DNA of 64,000 nt from contig JAVGVS010000025.1 of the NCBI GenBank assembly GCA_032718565.1, positions 152,513-216,512 on the forward strand, read 5' to 3'. The stretch comes from Distichodus sexfasciatus. Its lineage: Eukaryota; Chordata; Actinopteri; Characiformes; Distichodontidae. Position numbers and translations under genes: made by a program. Below, piece after piece: positions 1 through 10,795 of this stretch (position 1 is the stretch's first letter; the number at the start of each line of letters is the position of its first letter). The notes under the pieces are model-generated. The model searched no databases, was not told the DNA's origin, and was given only the letters and a program-made list of their open reading frames with translations.

Positions 1-17
1 ATATATACAGATCAGCT

Positions 18-118
18 CCATAGATCGGCCCAATGCCACCGATCCCCAGTCCAGCAATTTGAGTTGTTATCGGACCGATATTAGATCCATGTATCAGATC
101 GGTGCCATCTTTAGTATT
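18..118. mobile_element. hAT-like terminal fragment (degenerate)
   Basis: The stretch contains repeated ATCGG/CCGAT words (GATCGGCCCAATGCC, TATCGGACCGATATTAG, CAGATCGGTGCC), like the subterminal regions of fish hAT-like elements. The window edge cuts it, so no terminus or target duplication can be seen. The family assignment is inference from motif style. Confidence 0.3.
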
Positions 119-344
119 TAGTGCATCAAGTGTCTGGACTCTCTCTTGTTTGATTCCTCATGCATCTCTTCACACCATTACTGTACCTCAGCTTCTAACT
201 TCTAATTGAAGTGTAAATCATCTCATTAAATCATCACCTTGTGCATTATAAAATCTTCATTAAAACGTTAGAGGCGTAATCCCTGCACAATCAACAGATT
301 TAGGGAACATTAACAGATACAATTAACTGCACTAGATCTCATCT

Positions 345-570
345 CACTCTTATTGTGAACGCAGCAGAGCATGGCACACAGTGCACCACAACAAAATGTG
401 ATCTCTGCATTTGACTCATCTGTGAAGGAGCGGCGGGCAGCAGTGCTTGGGGACGGTACCTTACTCACAAGTACCTCAGTGGTACCTTTACAAGTCTGGG
501 ATTTGAACCAGCAAGCTGATCACAGGGCCAACTTTCAAACCGTTGCACTACCCCAACTCCTGCCCGGGTA
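345..570 (-). mobile_element. tRNA-derived SINE, family A
   Basis: On the minus strand this reads as a tRNA-like head with a box-B-like GGTTCAAATCCC, then a body containing GGTACCACTGAGGTAC and a tail ending in CACAAT. The same body recurs at 7192, 25805, 28982, 56858 and 60788 (plus strand) and at 46700, 59552 and 61185 (minus strand), so it is a dispersed family. An open frame of 66 codons lies across the antisense of the element and is not a gene. The head-to-tail order shows the element is nearly complete. Confidence 0.75.
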
Positions 571-579
571 GGCGGCTAT

Positions 580-940
580 CAGACATTATAAGAGATTGAA
601 CTGATATGAACCTTCCTGCCGACGCTGGGATCACTATCGTGAGACGCTGCTCCACTATTCGCTGTGTGATCTCGGCCGTTTTGGGTTTTGTGTAGAACAA
701 CTAGTGATAAGGTTGGTCGAAGTGGGAAAACACATCAAAGGTGCAGTTACACCTCGAGTTAATCACCGTCCCAGAAGGCCACGCTTTTCATTGGCATTTA
801 GCATGCTTTAGAGTTCAAATATAGGTCAGGTATGTGTGTGTGGTATCAAGACTGATTACAGTAGGATATCTACTCAAATATCCATTAGAATGGTTTGCTA
901 AATTTTGTGTAGGGAAGACATTGGTATTTTGTTGTTGTTT
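580..940. other. No feature recognised
   Basis: Ordinary mixed-composition sequence. I see no long open frame, no tandem repeat and no similarity to other parts of the window. Confidence 0.5.
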
Positions 941-944
941 TAGT

Positions 945-1002
945 TCTTAGTTTACTAGACTAAACTAGACTAGGACTAGTCTTAATCCTTGGCTGAGAAA
1001 AT
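945..1002. mobile_element. MITE fragment related to the 24.3-kb palindromic MITE
   Basis: The words GACTAGTCTTAATCC and a following GGCTGAGAAAATGGCCC match the right half of the element at 24332-24454, where the same order ends in GGGAAACCGCCCC. Only one side is recognisable here. Confidence 0.4.
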
Positions 1003-1690
1003 GGCCCACAGATTTTTAAGTTTAGGATTTGAAAATTATAGTTTTGTGATTAGGATTAGATTATGGTTAGGTTAAATTTAAGGTTTAGCTCTATGCTAAT
1101 GTTAGGATTAACTTAAATGGTTCAGATTATGAATATTAGAGTTAAAAATAAATATTTATGTATGTTGTTTTTATTTTTATCATATTTATTTTTATGATGA
1201 GGAATAGATAATAGTTATGATATGATTATGGTTAAGTTTAAGTAGGATTAGATTATTGTTAGGCTTATAATTGTTTAGGCTTAGCGTGAAAATTGGATTA
1301 TAGCATGCAGATTATAGTAGTTTAGGGTTAGTATGAAATTGCAGTTATGATTATGGTCGAGATTATATTATGGTTAGATTTAAGGTTTGGATTAGATTAT
1401 ATTTAGGTTTAATGTTGGATTTCAGTTTAGCATAAAAAATGGATATGATTAGGTTTCATGGTCAGGATTAGATAATCGATAAAATATGCTTATATTTAGA
1501 GTTAGGGGTAAATCATAGTTATTTTTACCAATGCGTACAGATTACTGTTTAGAGTTTAGAGTCAAAATTTGATTATGGCTGTGTGTAGATTATAATTTGG
1601 ATTTAGGGATTGGATAGAGAATTTAGGGTTAAAATTAGATTATACATAGCTTTTATTTTTTTTAGGATTTGTTATTATGTTGAGAACTGG
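1003..1690. repeat. AT-rich block of degenerate TTAGG/ATTAG words
   Basis: About 0.7 kb is dominated by variants of GGATTAGATTATGGTTAG, including a few TTAGGGTTA words. The period is irregular and the copies are diverged. It could be an old minisatellite or a very decayed telomere-like tract. No gene is present. Confidence 0.45.
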
Positions 1691-1789
1691 TAATTTTGAA
1701 ATTTCATATTAACCTTTTATACAGCAATATAAAAGAGAGAGTAAATAAAATGTTTTTATTACATCCAGACATTACAGTTTCACTGTGTA

Positions 1790-2200
1790 TTGTGTCATGT
1801 CGTTCCGAACGGTGGCTCTTGAAATATCTTACACGAGGGTAATGCATTAGATTCTAATAGAGCCACACCTGTGAGGCAGAGGGAATTACGCTGCTCTTGA
1901 AATAAATTAGTGTGGCTTTATTGAGGTCTGTCACAGGCCAGACAATGGCTCCCAGTGGCCTGGAGTGCTCTCGTCTGCCGGCAGGAGAATTCGTTTAAAA
2001 CGCTCCCAAACTCCATGCCTTCACTTCCTCAATTTCACTTCTCTGACAGCCCTGCTACTTCCATCCCAGACTTAATTACCATTTCATTTTTCATTTGCCT
2101 CCAGAATTGCTTTCAGTCCCAATCTGCTCGCACTAGGAGAATACGGGGACGGGAGAGAATATCGAATACCTGAATACCGACGTGCCAAGCTTTTGTGTGA
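1790..2200. promoter_or_regulatory. High-complexity unique island, candidate conserved non-coding element
   Basis: Composition changes from the AT-rich block to balanced, non-repetitive sequence containing TAATGCATTAGATTCTAATA and AATAAATTAGTGTGGC words. A short open frame of 72 codons (1955-2173) has no recognisable protein features. Regulatory function is inferred only from composition and motif style. Confidence 0.25.
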
Positions 2201-2970
2201 CGTTATGTGATTGTCGTCGTCTGGATTACAGCTGTCATTGGTTGTTATGCATTTCTTTCCACTTCTCTACAGTCGTGTCATGCTTCTAAGACTGGGAACT
2301 TTGTACTTTTGCACATCATTGGTTCAAATTATATAGATGATTTATTTAAATTCATTGCACACACTCAAGCAACCTCTGTAACGCTTTATTTATATTTTTC
2401 TATTTGTGCATTGTTAGTTCCATATTTAGTGGTCCAAGCATGATTGTGCAGCTTGAACAGTAAGTCACAGAAGGGTGACATTTTCAGGGTAAGTAGGAAT
2501 GCTGTAAAATTTGCCATAGACCGACAATCGTAGTGATTAACGCTATAACAATGGAAAAAGCATTTTGCCCTCTAGGGGGGCACTAAGAGGGCACTTATGA
2601 CATCACATAAATTTCTTTTATGTCATAGTAGAGCTTTTATAATTTACATGAAATTGTAGAAAAGCACCCAGTTCTTATATGAACACTGTTAGAGGTTAGT
2701 TTATTTATAAACACAACTTATTGAATCTGTCATAACAAAAAAGAAGCTCCACTACCAAGTCACAAATTTCTTTAATTCCTCTTCCTATGTCATTTCACTG
2801 TTCTGTGTTCTCTTTATGTCTTGGTATGATTAATGTAGTTACATGGTTTTATCTTATGTCATATTTTATTGTTCTACATAATGATATGATTAATATAGTT
2901 AATCAAAACTATGGAAGAGGGAAATATACAATGATACTATTTCAACAAAACGCTACATACATTTATGTGA
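2200..2970. other. AT-rich stretch, no gene recognised
   Basis: Short open frames of 78 and 62 codons show no family signature. A local near-duplication of the phrase TATGATTAATGTAGTTA occurs about 60 bp apart around 2825-2905. Confidence 0.45.
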
Positions 2971-2973
2971 TGT

Positions 2974-2974
2974 A

Positions 2975-3025
<51 letters not shown>

Positions 3026-3032
3026 TATTATT
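2974..3032. repeat. (ATT)n microsatellite
   Basis: An uninterrupted ATT trinucleotide run for most of its length, with an imperfect right end. Confidence 0.95.
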
Positions 3033-3034
3033 GC

Positions 3035-3690
3035 TAATTTTGACTTCTTGGCTCAATTGGACTGCTTTCGGAACTTACTGCATCAGCTTTATTGTTTTTT
3101 TTGCAGTCTTGGACCCTATTTATTTTCGTTTAGCTATATTTCTATATTTATTTGCAATTCTACCTTGTATATATATTTTCCATTTATTTATTTATGTATT
3201 TATTTATTTTAAATGTATTTAATGTATATACTCAAAATAAATTCTTGTCAATAAACGCCATTCCCATGTACAAAATTACACAGTATATACAGTATAACAT
3301 ATACAGTGTATTTTAATGTATGTTGTTGACATAAACAATATTTAAAAAATATCTTTTATCCAATATATAAACATAACATATAAAAATATTTCAATGTGAA
3401 ACACTGTTAAACTTACAATGTAAATACCCACAGATATTACATAGATATTGCTAATAACTATTTTTTTGTTAAATGTACATAATGCATGTGTTGCAAGAAT
3501 TATGTTCAGCAAGAACATGATGGATAATAAAATTAAAAATACCTATATGCACGCAATAAAGCCAGATTACAAAAGTGAAGACTTTTAAAAGAAGTTGACA
3601 CACAATATTATAAATAAGTTAAAATATTTATAGCATAATTTTTCTAAAATATACTATAAAGTGGCAATGAAATTATCTAAAATGATCTGA
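3035..3690. other. AT-rich stretch, no gene recognised
   Basis: Very AT-rich, with TTTATTTA runs at the left and scattered AATATA words. A 63-codon frame at 3031-3222 encodes only hydrophobic residues from T-rich codons and is not credible as a gene. Confidence 0.5.
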
Positions 3691-3739
3691 ACTGTCTCAA
3701 CAAATGAAAACTCGGCTCTCTCTAACGTGCTCTATCTGC

Positions 3740-4215
3740 TCACGTAAACGCTTCCAAACCATGAAACATCTACATCTCTTACAGACACCATAGCTATTCG
3801 ATTTAGGCCACTTTGCCTCTTTTAAGAAATAATAGTCCCAATGGGGAAAGGGGAGAGCTGTCAGCCTAAGCTAGACTATTCCTTTCATTCGTTTTGACTT
3901 CTAATAGCGCTTAAGTTAATTTTCCTAAAAAGACCTAAGAGGCTACAGATGTCTGTCAAAGCTCCCCTCAAAGATCATCATCATCATCAGCTAATCAGCA
4001 GCTAATTGACCACTGTAGCAGATTTCTGTAATGCATTCAGCCCATTTGACACTTCTGAAATTACTCCCTCGCACAGGGATAAAGTACACACGTGGATAGA
4101 TAACAGGCTTTTATCGCACGCTGTGCCAACACGTCTCTCCTCCTCTGCATGTTATTGTGCTTTTTTTTTACACGTCTTTTGCCCTCATTCTAAAGCTGAA
4201 TTATTTTAGCTCTGA
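3740..4215. promoter_or_regulatory. Candidate conserved non-coding element
   Basis: Non-repetitive sequence with clustered homeodomain-type TAAT cores (CAGCTAATCAGCAGCTAATT) next to a TCF/LEF-like CTCAAAGATCATC and a short ATC run. The 67-codon frame inside lacks any recognisable domain. Enhancer activity is inference. Confidence 0.3.
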
Positions 4216-4494
4216 AACAACAACAGAGAATAAAAGTGTCACAATGTTATACAGAGTACTGTACAAAAGGCCTAAACCATCCCTCATTTCTTCAAATTTT
4301 GGTCGATAACTTTTATTGTAAGGTGCAGAAATACATTTAAATACTGTTCCTCAAGATGAAAACACAAGAAGTATTAGACAAAATATGAAGAAATGAGAGG
4401 CAGTTTGGGACTGTAGTTAATGTAAATACACTGCACTGTATCATATTATATATTATGTATATATTATAAATGTTTATAATGTTCAAGTTTATCA

Positions 4495-5010
4495 CGTATA
4501 CGACATAATATGATACGACACAATATGATACAACACATTATGATATGATAATTTACGCGATATGATGTGATACAATATGATATGATACAATATGACATGA
4601 TATGATACAATAATAATACAATACAATACATTACGATAAAATAAGATGCAATATGATACAATATGATACAATGCAATATGATACAATACGATACAATATG
4701 GTACGATACGATATGTTACGATACAATATGATTTGATAGGAAACAATGCGATATGATACAATATACGTTACGATACAATATGATATGATATGATACAATG
4801 ATGCGATACAATTCAATACGCTACAATATGATATGATACAGTATGATACAATACGATACAACAAGAAACAATATATGCAATATGACACGTTACAATCTGA
4901 TACAGTACAATACGATGCAATATGACACGTTACAATCTGATACAGTACAATACGATGCAATACAATATGATACAATACAATACGATACAATTCAATGGAC
5001 AACAATTCAA
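4495..5010. repeat. Pentanucleotide-based satellite (GATAC/AATAT type)
   Basis: About 0.5 kb of variants of the 5-bp words GATAC, AATAT, GATAT and AATAC in tandem. Because 5 bp is out of phase with codons, every reading frame cycles through the same 15 nt and lacks frequent stops. That explains the antisense open frames of up to 143 codons rich in Tyr, Ile, Val and Ser. Positions 4881-4920 and 4921-4960 are a perfect 40-bp tandem duplication. Confidence 0.9.
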
Positions 5011-5277
5011 TGTCTGCCAATATCACAAAGTCATAATCTCTTCCTTTCATATTAAAACACAAAAAGTATCTAAAATATCATATGAAAAAATTATTCCTGC
5101 AGTCAACCAGACATTTCAATAAAGAAAAAATGTTTTATTAATGATTATTTGTCTTAAAGTTCTTCTTGTGAAAATTAAATAGTATAATATTCCACTGTGG
5201 AATTTTAAGAAAATCTGTTAAGCTAATGTTAAGCTAATGTAAGTTGTACTTTGAATTTGACTTTGACTTGACTCTTC

Positions 5278-5430
5278 AATATCAAAGTCAAAGTGAACTC
5301 TACTATCATCTCAGTTATACACAAGTATACAGAGAGAAGAGACTCCAGTTTCTACAGAGTACAAAGAAGACACATAGAATATACACATAAATAATCTATA
5401 AAATATACTCTAAACTAGAGGAAGAAAATG
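5278..5430 (-). mobile_element. LINE 3' tail fragment (same family as 48.9-50.2 kb)
   Basis: It shares AAAGTCAAAGT..ACT, ATTATCATCTC-like and GACTCCAGTTT words in the same order as 48900-49090, which is the 3' end of the minus-strand LINE there. No coding part remains, as expected for a 5'-truncated insertion. Confidence 0.55.
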
Positions 5431-5564
5431 AAAATGTTCAATTTTAGTTATGTAAAGTATTCAATAATATGTTCAAATGTTGCAACAACAGTCAAATGGA
5501 GAAAAACTATACTGGAATGTATTTTGTGCATTAAATATGCATAAGATCTGCAGCAGTTAAACAA

Positions 5565-5700
5565 AATAATAAAGCGACGTTAAAATATGTGTGATATCTG
5601 ATTGATGTTTTCATTTTGGATCAATGCTATGGCCTTGTTAGCCTTGTTTAATTGATGCAGACTAATGCATTGTTACAGCTCTGTGAATGATGAGTTGAAT
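5565..5700. mobile_element. Terminal fragment of a hAT-like MITE
   Basis: The order TGATGTTTTCATTTTGGA, CAATGCTATGG and GCATTGTTAC parallels 57130-57225. Only one end is visible. Confidence 0.35.
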
Positions 5701-5734
5701 TTTTTAATAACAGTCCACTGATAAAAGTACATTT

Positions 5735-5900
5735 ATATTTACAGCATTTAGCAGACACTCTTATCCAGAGCGACTTACATTTCCTAATTTCAGGGACAGC
5801 TCCCCTGAGAGCAACTAGGGGTTAAGGGTCTTGCTCAGAGACCCAATGTTTGTAACGCCAGAGGTCGGACTCGAACCCACAGTACTGAGATGTTATGCTA
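5735..5900 (-). mobile_element. tRNA-derived SINE, family B
   Basis: The plus strand carries the widespread fish repeat body CAGCATTTAGCAGACACTC, CAGAGCGACTTACA and GGTCTTGCTCAGAGACCC. Reversed, it ends in a tRNA-like head with a good box B (GGTTCGAGTCC on the minus strand). Related copies lie at 9843 (+), 25955 (-), 35268 (-), 45235 (+) and 61488 (-, fragment). Confidence 0.75.
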
Positions 5901-5904
5901 AAAA

Positions 5905-6735
5905 TGGTGAGAAAAAGTCAATTTAAAAACAAAATCTTAATGTAGCTGTTAACTTCTCTCTGATCTGTGAAAAACTGCATTTATACTGAAAATGGTCAAA
6001 ATCGTCATTCGGTTGTTTACTATTCCTCTGTCACTAAAGTTTGCACAAACAGAATGATTAAACGGAATGAAGTGAATAATTAAATGAAATGACTGATTGT
6101 CTGCTAATGAAGTATTTTAATGAGCATTTCACTGTCAAAAATGATGAATGACAGAGTTGACTTATAGCCAGAGACATGAGTAGACGTTTCATCATGTTAC
6201 AGAATATTATTTTGGACTGAGATGGGCGTCAACAACACGAAGAGTGCAAGTCACTTTGAAACCAAAAAGTTCTCGTAAGAAATGAGACTAATAATTCATT
6301 ATTATCCATGTTCTATTCATTTCTTCTCAGGTAAAACGGAATATTTCATTGCTCTGTGCACAGAGAGCTTGAAATCGGCGTTGCCTTTGGGTGCGTTTTT
6401 CTTACTGAGCACATTTTGGGGTCCCTGAAGCAAGAAAAATAAAGTGTGCTGTAAAGTATGTGGGAGAAATATTAACACATTTAAATGTAAAATAGGGAAA
6501 TGTCTCTTGCTAAGCGAGTGAACAAGAAACCTGAATATGACTTAAATTTTTCCAAATACATTTACCTCTGGCTCATTCTCATGCTACTGACTCTTAAGAA
6601 AGTAAAGAAATTTAGAGATACTGTCCTCATTAATACTTTTATTAGACAACTATTTATCAGTTGTAGTCTGTACTTTTAGGCTTGTCCTTTACTTTTTAAA
6701 CAAGCGACTAGGTTATATACAATATATACATTGAC
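5905..6735. other. No feature recognised
   Basis: AT-rich, non-repetitive sequence without a credible open frame. Short phrases with ATTAAATGAAATGA and AATGAG words are present, but no array. Confidence 0.45.
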
Positions 6736-6740
6736 ATGTT

Positions 6741-6770
6741 TTATATATATATATATACATATATATATAT
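6741..6770. repeat. (TA)n microsatellite
   Basis: Two runs of TA broken by a single CA step. Confidence 0.9.
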
Positions 6771-6799
6771 GTTCTAATATGTCACCCTAATAAAACATG

Positions 6800-7190
6800 A
6801 AAAAATATTATTGTAGTTGTGTTTCACACATGTAAAAGTTTTATTGGGATTAATTTATTCAAAAGAAAGTATTTGTACAACAAATAACAAAAATCTCTCT
6901 AGTCAGTGTCTATCTTGTGATCAAACACCCACTAACTGGCACATCATGAGTGAAAAGTCCCGCTGTGTGGAACTGGACTCTTCACAACGCTCTCACGAGA
7001 CTGGAATCTGGCCCAGAGACAGAGGACTTTGGCAGCACTGTCCTTTTAAACACTGTAATTGGCTAATTGTTGCCTTCTTGTAATCAAACAAATGACACCA
7101 AGCAGCGAATTTCAGCCATGAAGAGGTTGGGTGAAATATTGGCAGACTTGCAGAATTGTTGGGTGAATTTGTAACAGCCAAATGATGGCC
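6800..7190. other. No feature recognised
   Basis: An 88-codon frame (6817-7083) has no recognisable domain. The left part is AT-rich and the right part runs into a SINE. Confidence 0.4.
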
Positions 7191-7191
7191 A

Positions 7192-7430
7192 TGCGTTGGT
7201 AGCGTAACGATTAGGGAGTTGGCCCCATGATCAGAGCGTTGCTGGTTGAAGTCCCAGACTGGTAAAGGTACCACTGAGGTACCTGTGAGCAAGGTACCGT
7301 CCCCAGCCACGCCTCTCCGGGCGCTGCCCATGTCATCTGCTTCACAGATGGGTCACGTTTGCAGAGGTCACGTTTAGTTGTGGTGCACTGTATGCTGTGC
7401 TGCGTTCACAAATAATCACTCACTTTCAGA
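7192..7430 (+). mobile_element. tRNA-derived SINE, family A
   Basis: A near-complete copy. The tRNA-like head (TTGGTAGCGTAACGATTAGG as box A region, box-B-like GCTGGTTGAAGTCCC) is followed by GGTACCACTGAGGTAC and by the tail TGTGCTGCGTTCACAAATAA. The 112-codon antisense frame is a shadow of the element. Confidence 0.8.
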
Positions 7431-7533
7431 TAAATATTATGCTGTTCAGTTCTTAATTAATTGTTAATTGAGTAAAGAAAGTAAGAATGACATTTGCTAA
7501 TTTCACTACATTTCTTTGTGCTTCCGTATTTTC

Positions 7534-7981
7534 CAGACCCTCCAGGATTTCGCAATGTTGTGATCGCAACTATTAAGGCAAATTCAGGCAGTCCCCGTGA
7601 ATTCATTACTACCATGCAATTTTGACCCATTACCACAACTTTTCCGCAACTTTTGACCAATCATTGTCATTTCCCACAAAACATGTAACAACGTGTAAAC
7701 AAGGAAACGTGTAATAAAAATGCCTCAGATTTACCTTCAAAAATAACTAAATGATTAATGGTTAATAAAAATAGTCGTTTTGTTCCCTTCATTTTAATTA
7801 ATTGTTAAAGAATCATTATAAAGGGGGACGAAAACACACATTTTACCACAATTTTGACTTGCTCCCGCAACATTATTGCAACAAAACCCCTGAAACACTG
7901 CAACTTTCATCGCAATTTTTAAGAAGAGCTGCCGTGAAATCAGGCATTTTAGACCGCAACAATCTCAAAAAAGGGCCTGAT
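7534..7981. mobile_element. Non-autonomous DNA transposon, CAGACCCTCCAGGATTTC family, copy 1
   Basis: It starts with CAGACCCTCCAGGATTTCG and is collinear over about 450 bp with 37728-38216. That copy ends with the inverted form of the terminus (AATCCTGGCAGGACTG). Here the right inverted repeat is lost after AAAGGGCCTGA. Internal words CTTCAAAAATAACTAAATGA and CAATCTCAAAAAA are shared. No transposase frame is present. The superfamily is not assigned. Confidence 0.7.
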
Positions 7982-7999
7982 TTTTTAAAATGTTTATTT

Positions 8000-8400
8000 T
8001 AATAAATGCATTAAACTCATTGTGACTTATGCATTCATTGAGTTTTTAATATACGCTTATTTGTGTACCAGCATCACAAAGTGTTACGCCTAAACCTGGA
8101 AATTATGAGTGCAGACTTCGTTGCTGTTACAGTTTCACCCAACAATCCTGCAAATACTTCACCAAATCACTAAACATGTGATCTGTTGAATTATAAGAAA
8201 GCAATAATTATCAAATTACAGCTATTGATGTTTGCTTATTTCCATTTCAGTATTATAGAATTGTATCGATTTTAAAAAGTTGAACAGCAAACCCACAAAG
8301 CATGCTCACCAGCGCAGAGAAATTAGTATCGTTTAGCACAAATTCCATCATGAAAAAGAATGCTTTGAACCATGAAGCCATGCGGGACGTGACCTCTACA
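8000..8400. other. No feature recognised
   Basis: AT-rich unique sequence. There is no credible frame and no match elsewhere in the window. Confidence 0.45.
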
Positions 8401-8755
8401 TCCATAAGTGAAATAATTTAGCCGAATTCTCCCACAGTCCCCCCCACCTCCTCAATTCGTCTGATTGGGTTGCCAGGTCGCCGTCTCATCCTCTCCCCAC
8501 GGAAGCCATCTTGTCTTTTCAGCCAAGAAATAATAAAGCCCTGTGAGGTTTGTGTTATTTATGGAGAGTAGCCTCATGAACATGAGTCTTCTACAGAGAA
8601 TTGGCCGAGCTCTGGGTTGCTAACTGACGCCGGTACTGGGGCCTCATATCACCCCAAAGACGTCTCCAGCTGGTCTGATGAATTGTGTGGAGAATAGAGA
8701 CAGAGGACCCGGGGGCTGAGCATGAGATGCCCTCAGGATTGAAAATTGCGGGGTT
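8400..8755. promoter_or_regulatory. Candidate conserved non-coding element
   Basis: Balanced-composition, non-repetitive sequence without an open frame or transposon similarity, including TTATTTATGGAGAGTAGCC and AAATAATAAAGCCC words. It stands out from the AT-rich surroundings. Function is inferred from complexity only. Confidence 0.25.
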
Positions 8756-8777
8756 TTGTTAGGCTTTTTGTATATTG

Positions 8778-9598
8778 TAGGGACGCACGATACGGGAATT
8801 AAAGGCCGATGCCGAAATACAGTATTTTTAATGTATATATCTGCGAGTGCCTATAAATGAGGAAGGCAGAGTCAGGCGCGTAAAGACAAGATTTTGCTTG
8901 TGAACACTCCACTGGGTACTCAGAATTTTGGCACAAAAATAACACCATAATGACATTTCTAACACAGCGGCAAGTCAAGCAACCGTGTTTGAAATTGAGC
9001 GAGGGCGGAGCACTTCAAGCTCGCATGCAGGCAGAGTTGAATGCCTTGAATGCGTAAAGACAATTTTGCTACGTGCTCAGAATTTCGGCAGAAATTCAAA
9101 TTTAATTGTGGTGCTAACTTACTGCCGTGCAATAAATTTGTCATTGTCACATTGTCAGCATACCCCTTTGTGAGAGAGGACGCAGATGCAGAAGTTGACT
9201 GAAACATTACTCTCTTTTATTTGCAAAAATCCAAAACGAAATGACAGTCACACATAGCACCAACGTTAGGCTCGCCTATCTTGCCTAAAGTTCACTTCGC
9301 AATGGAGGTCTGACGTGATCACATGATCGGACCCAAGCTTTAGCTTGCGTCTTTCACTCCACGTCCATGTGCAGCGAGCCTCTAGCCTGTGTCTGGCACT
9401 CCACATCCACATAACAATAGCCAAGGTAAAACACCAGTCAGTGCTGCTGCGTTGCATAGCGCGAGCCTAGCTGGCTGTCCAGGAGAGTCCAATACAGTCA
9501 TCAAATACCGTCTGGAAATATCGGGCAAATCTGAGCATCAGTTCAATGCCGATGACTTAAAAAATGATTGGCCGATTCCGATATGATTCCGATATCAT
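8778..9598. mobile_element. hAT-like non-autonomous element
   Basis: The left end TAGGGACGCACGATA and the ATCGG-type subterminal words (GGCCGATGCCGAAATAC; GGCCGATTCCGATATGATT at the right) are characteristic of fish hAT-like elements. The final right terminus is missing or eroded. Inside, the segments around 8865-8925 and 9030-9090 are diverged copies of one another (GGCAGAGT, GCGTAAAGACAA, CTCAGAATTT in order), so the element contains an internal duplication. A related terminus is at 63280-63381. Confidence 0.6.
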
Positions 9599-9624
9599 AA
9601 AAAATCTCTTATACAATGTATTAA

Positions 9625-9735
9625 CATAACACAAGGCGGGTTCCCACCTTCCATCTGTAGTTCATTGGATAGGCTCCAGTCCCTGCGACCCTGATAGGGA
9701 TTAAACAGTTCGGATATTGAATGAATGAATAAAAT
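9625..9735 (+). mobile_element. 3' part of an HE1-like SINE
   Basis: It contains TTGGATAGGCTCCAGTCCC, CCTGATAGGGATTAA and GAATGAATGAATAA, matching the 3' part of the fuller copy at 43793-44108 (GGGATAGGCTCCGGTCCCTG, CAATAGGGATTTAAC). The head is absent. Confidence 0.55.
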
Positions 9736-9842
9736 GCACTGACAGACATATTCAATACAATCTTTGGGAATCCACAAAATTACAGTTATTCATGAGGCTT
9801 TTCATGATTTTACTCAAGCAAGCAATTAACTGTATGTTTGTT

Positions 9843-10035
9843 GGCCTGATGGTGATTTAGTGGTTAGATTTTCGCCTCAGGACCAAGATATTTGTGTTCA
9901 AATCTTACGTTAAGCAATACAACCGCTATATTCCTGAGCAAGACACTTAACTCCAGAAAGACTATCCCTGTAATTAGGAAATGGAAATCGTTTTGGATGA
10001 GAGCATCTGATAAATGCTGTAAATGTGTAAAATGT
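9843..10035 (+). mobile_element. tRNA-derived SINE, family B
   Basis: A full-length diverged copy. The head GGTGATTTAGTGGTTAG with a box-B remnant (GTTCAAATCTT) is followed by TGAGCAAGACACTTAA and the tail GCATCTGATAAATGCTGTAA, the same order as the inverted copy at 5735-5900. Confidence 0.7.
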
Positions 10036-10039
10036 TAAG

Positions 10040-10795
10040 CCCAAACACAAAAAACACACCCTCATTTCACTCTGCAACACACACACACCACCATGATGTT
10101 GAGCGACAGCTGGACTTATCTTGGCAACTCTGAACAATCAGCCTATTATTGAAATCTATTTTTGTTAACAAAAAAAACCAAAAAAAAAAGATAGAAAAAG
10201 CATGTGAAAGAAATGCATTTTCACTTTCGCACATCCACCCTCGTATACAGTAGTGCGCTCGCCGAGGCATTGAAATGCTACAGAATGCGTATTTGTTATT
10301 CTCGTGAGCATCAAACCATAACGTAGTGGAGTAAGATTTTCTGCGTCTGTCCTGAAGAGTCTATCTTATGGACCACTTTAATGTCCCTGAAAAGCATCAA
10401 ACTTTTGTCACACGCCACAAAATCAGCTTGTTTTGCCAAAGCTGGTGTTATGCTAAATTCTGTGACCATCGTATTTTGTGAACAAACAGAGCCATTTGCC
10501 TCAACTGTGTATCAAGCTCGTGCAAACAATGGACTGTAAGTTCATTTAGCGGGGCAATGCAAAATCTCAACAGAATGCCACGACGTTAGTGAGCAGCAGT
10601 CCATCTATTTTATCTGTACAGGTTTCTGGGGCACTTTTATTGCTGGCGGATGGGCAGATTGACTGAATGTTTTTGAAGACGTTTGAGAAGCAAGAGAAAC
10701 TTTTTTTTTTGCTAGAAAATGATTGATTATTGTTACTATTTGTTCCTCACTACTTTATATAGATCCACACTTCCACCAGCAATAAAAATCCAATG
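10040..10795. other. No gene recognised; short (CA)n at 10077
   Basis: Unique sequence with a short ACACACACACAC run near 10077-10088 and an A-rich tract near 10170. Open frames of 75 and 67 codons lack features. Confidence 0.45.

Noticed and set aside
4464..5122. Several open frames of 66-143 codons on both strands
   Set aside because: All arise from the pentanucleotide array, which rarely gives stop codons.
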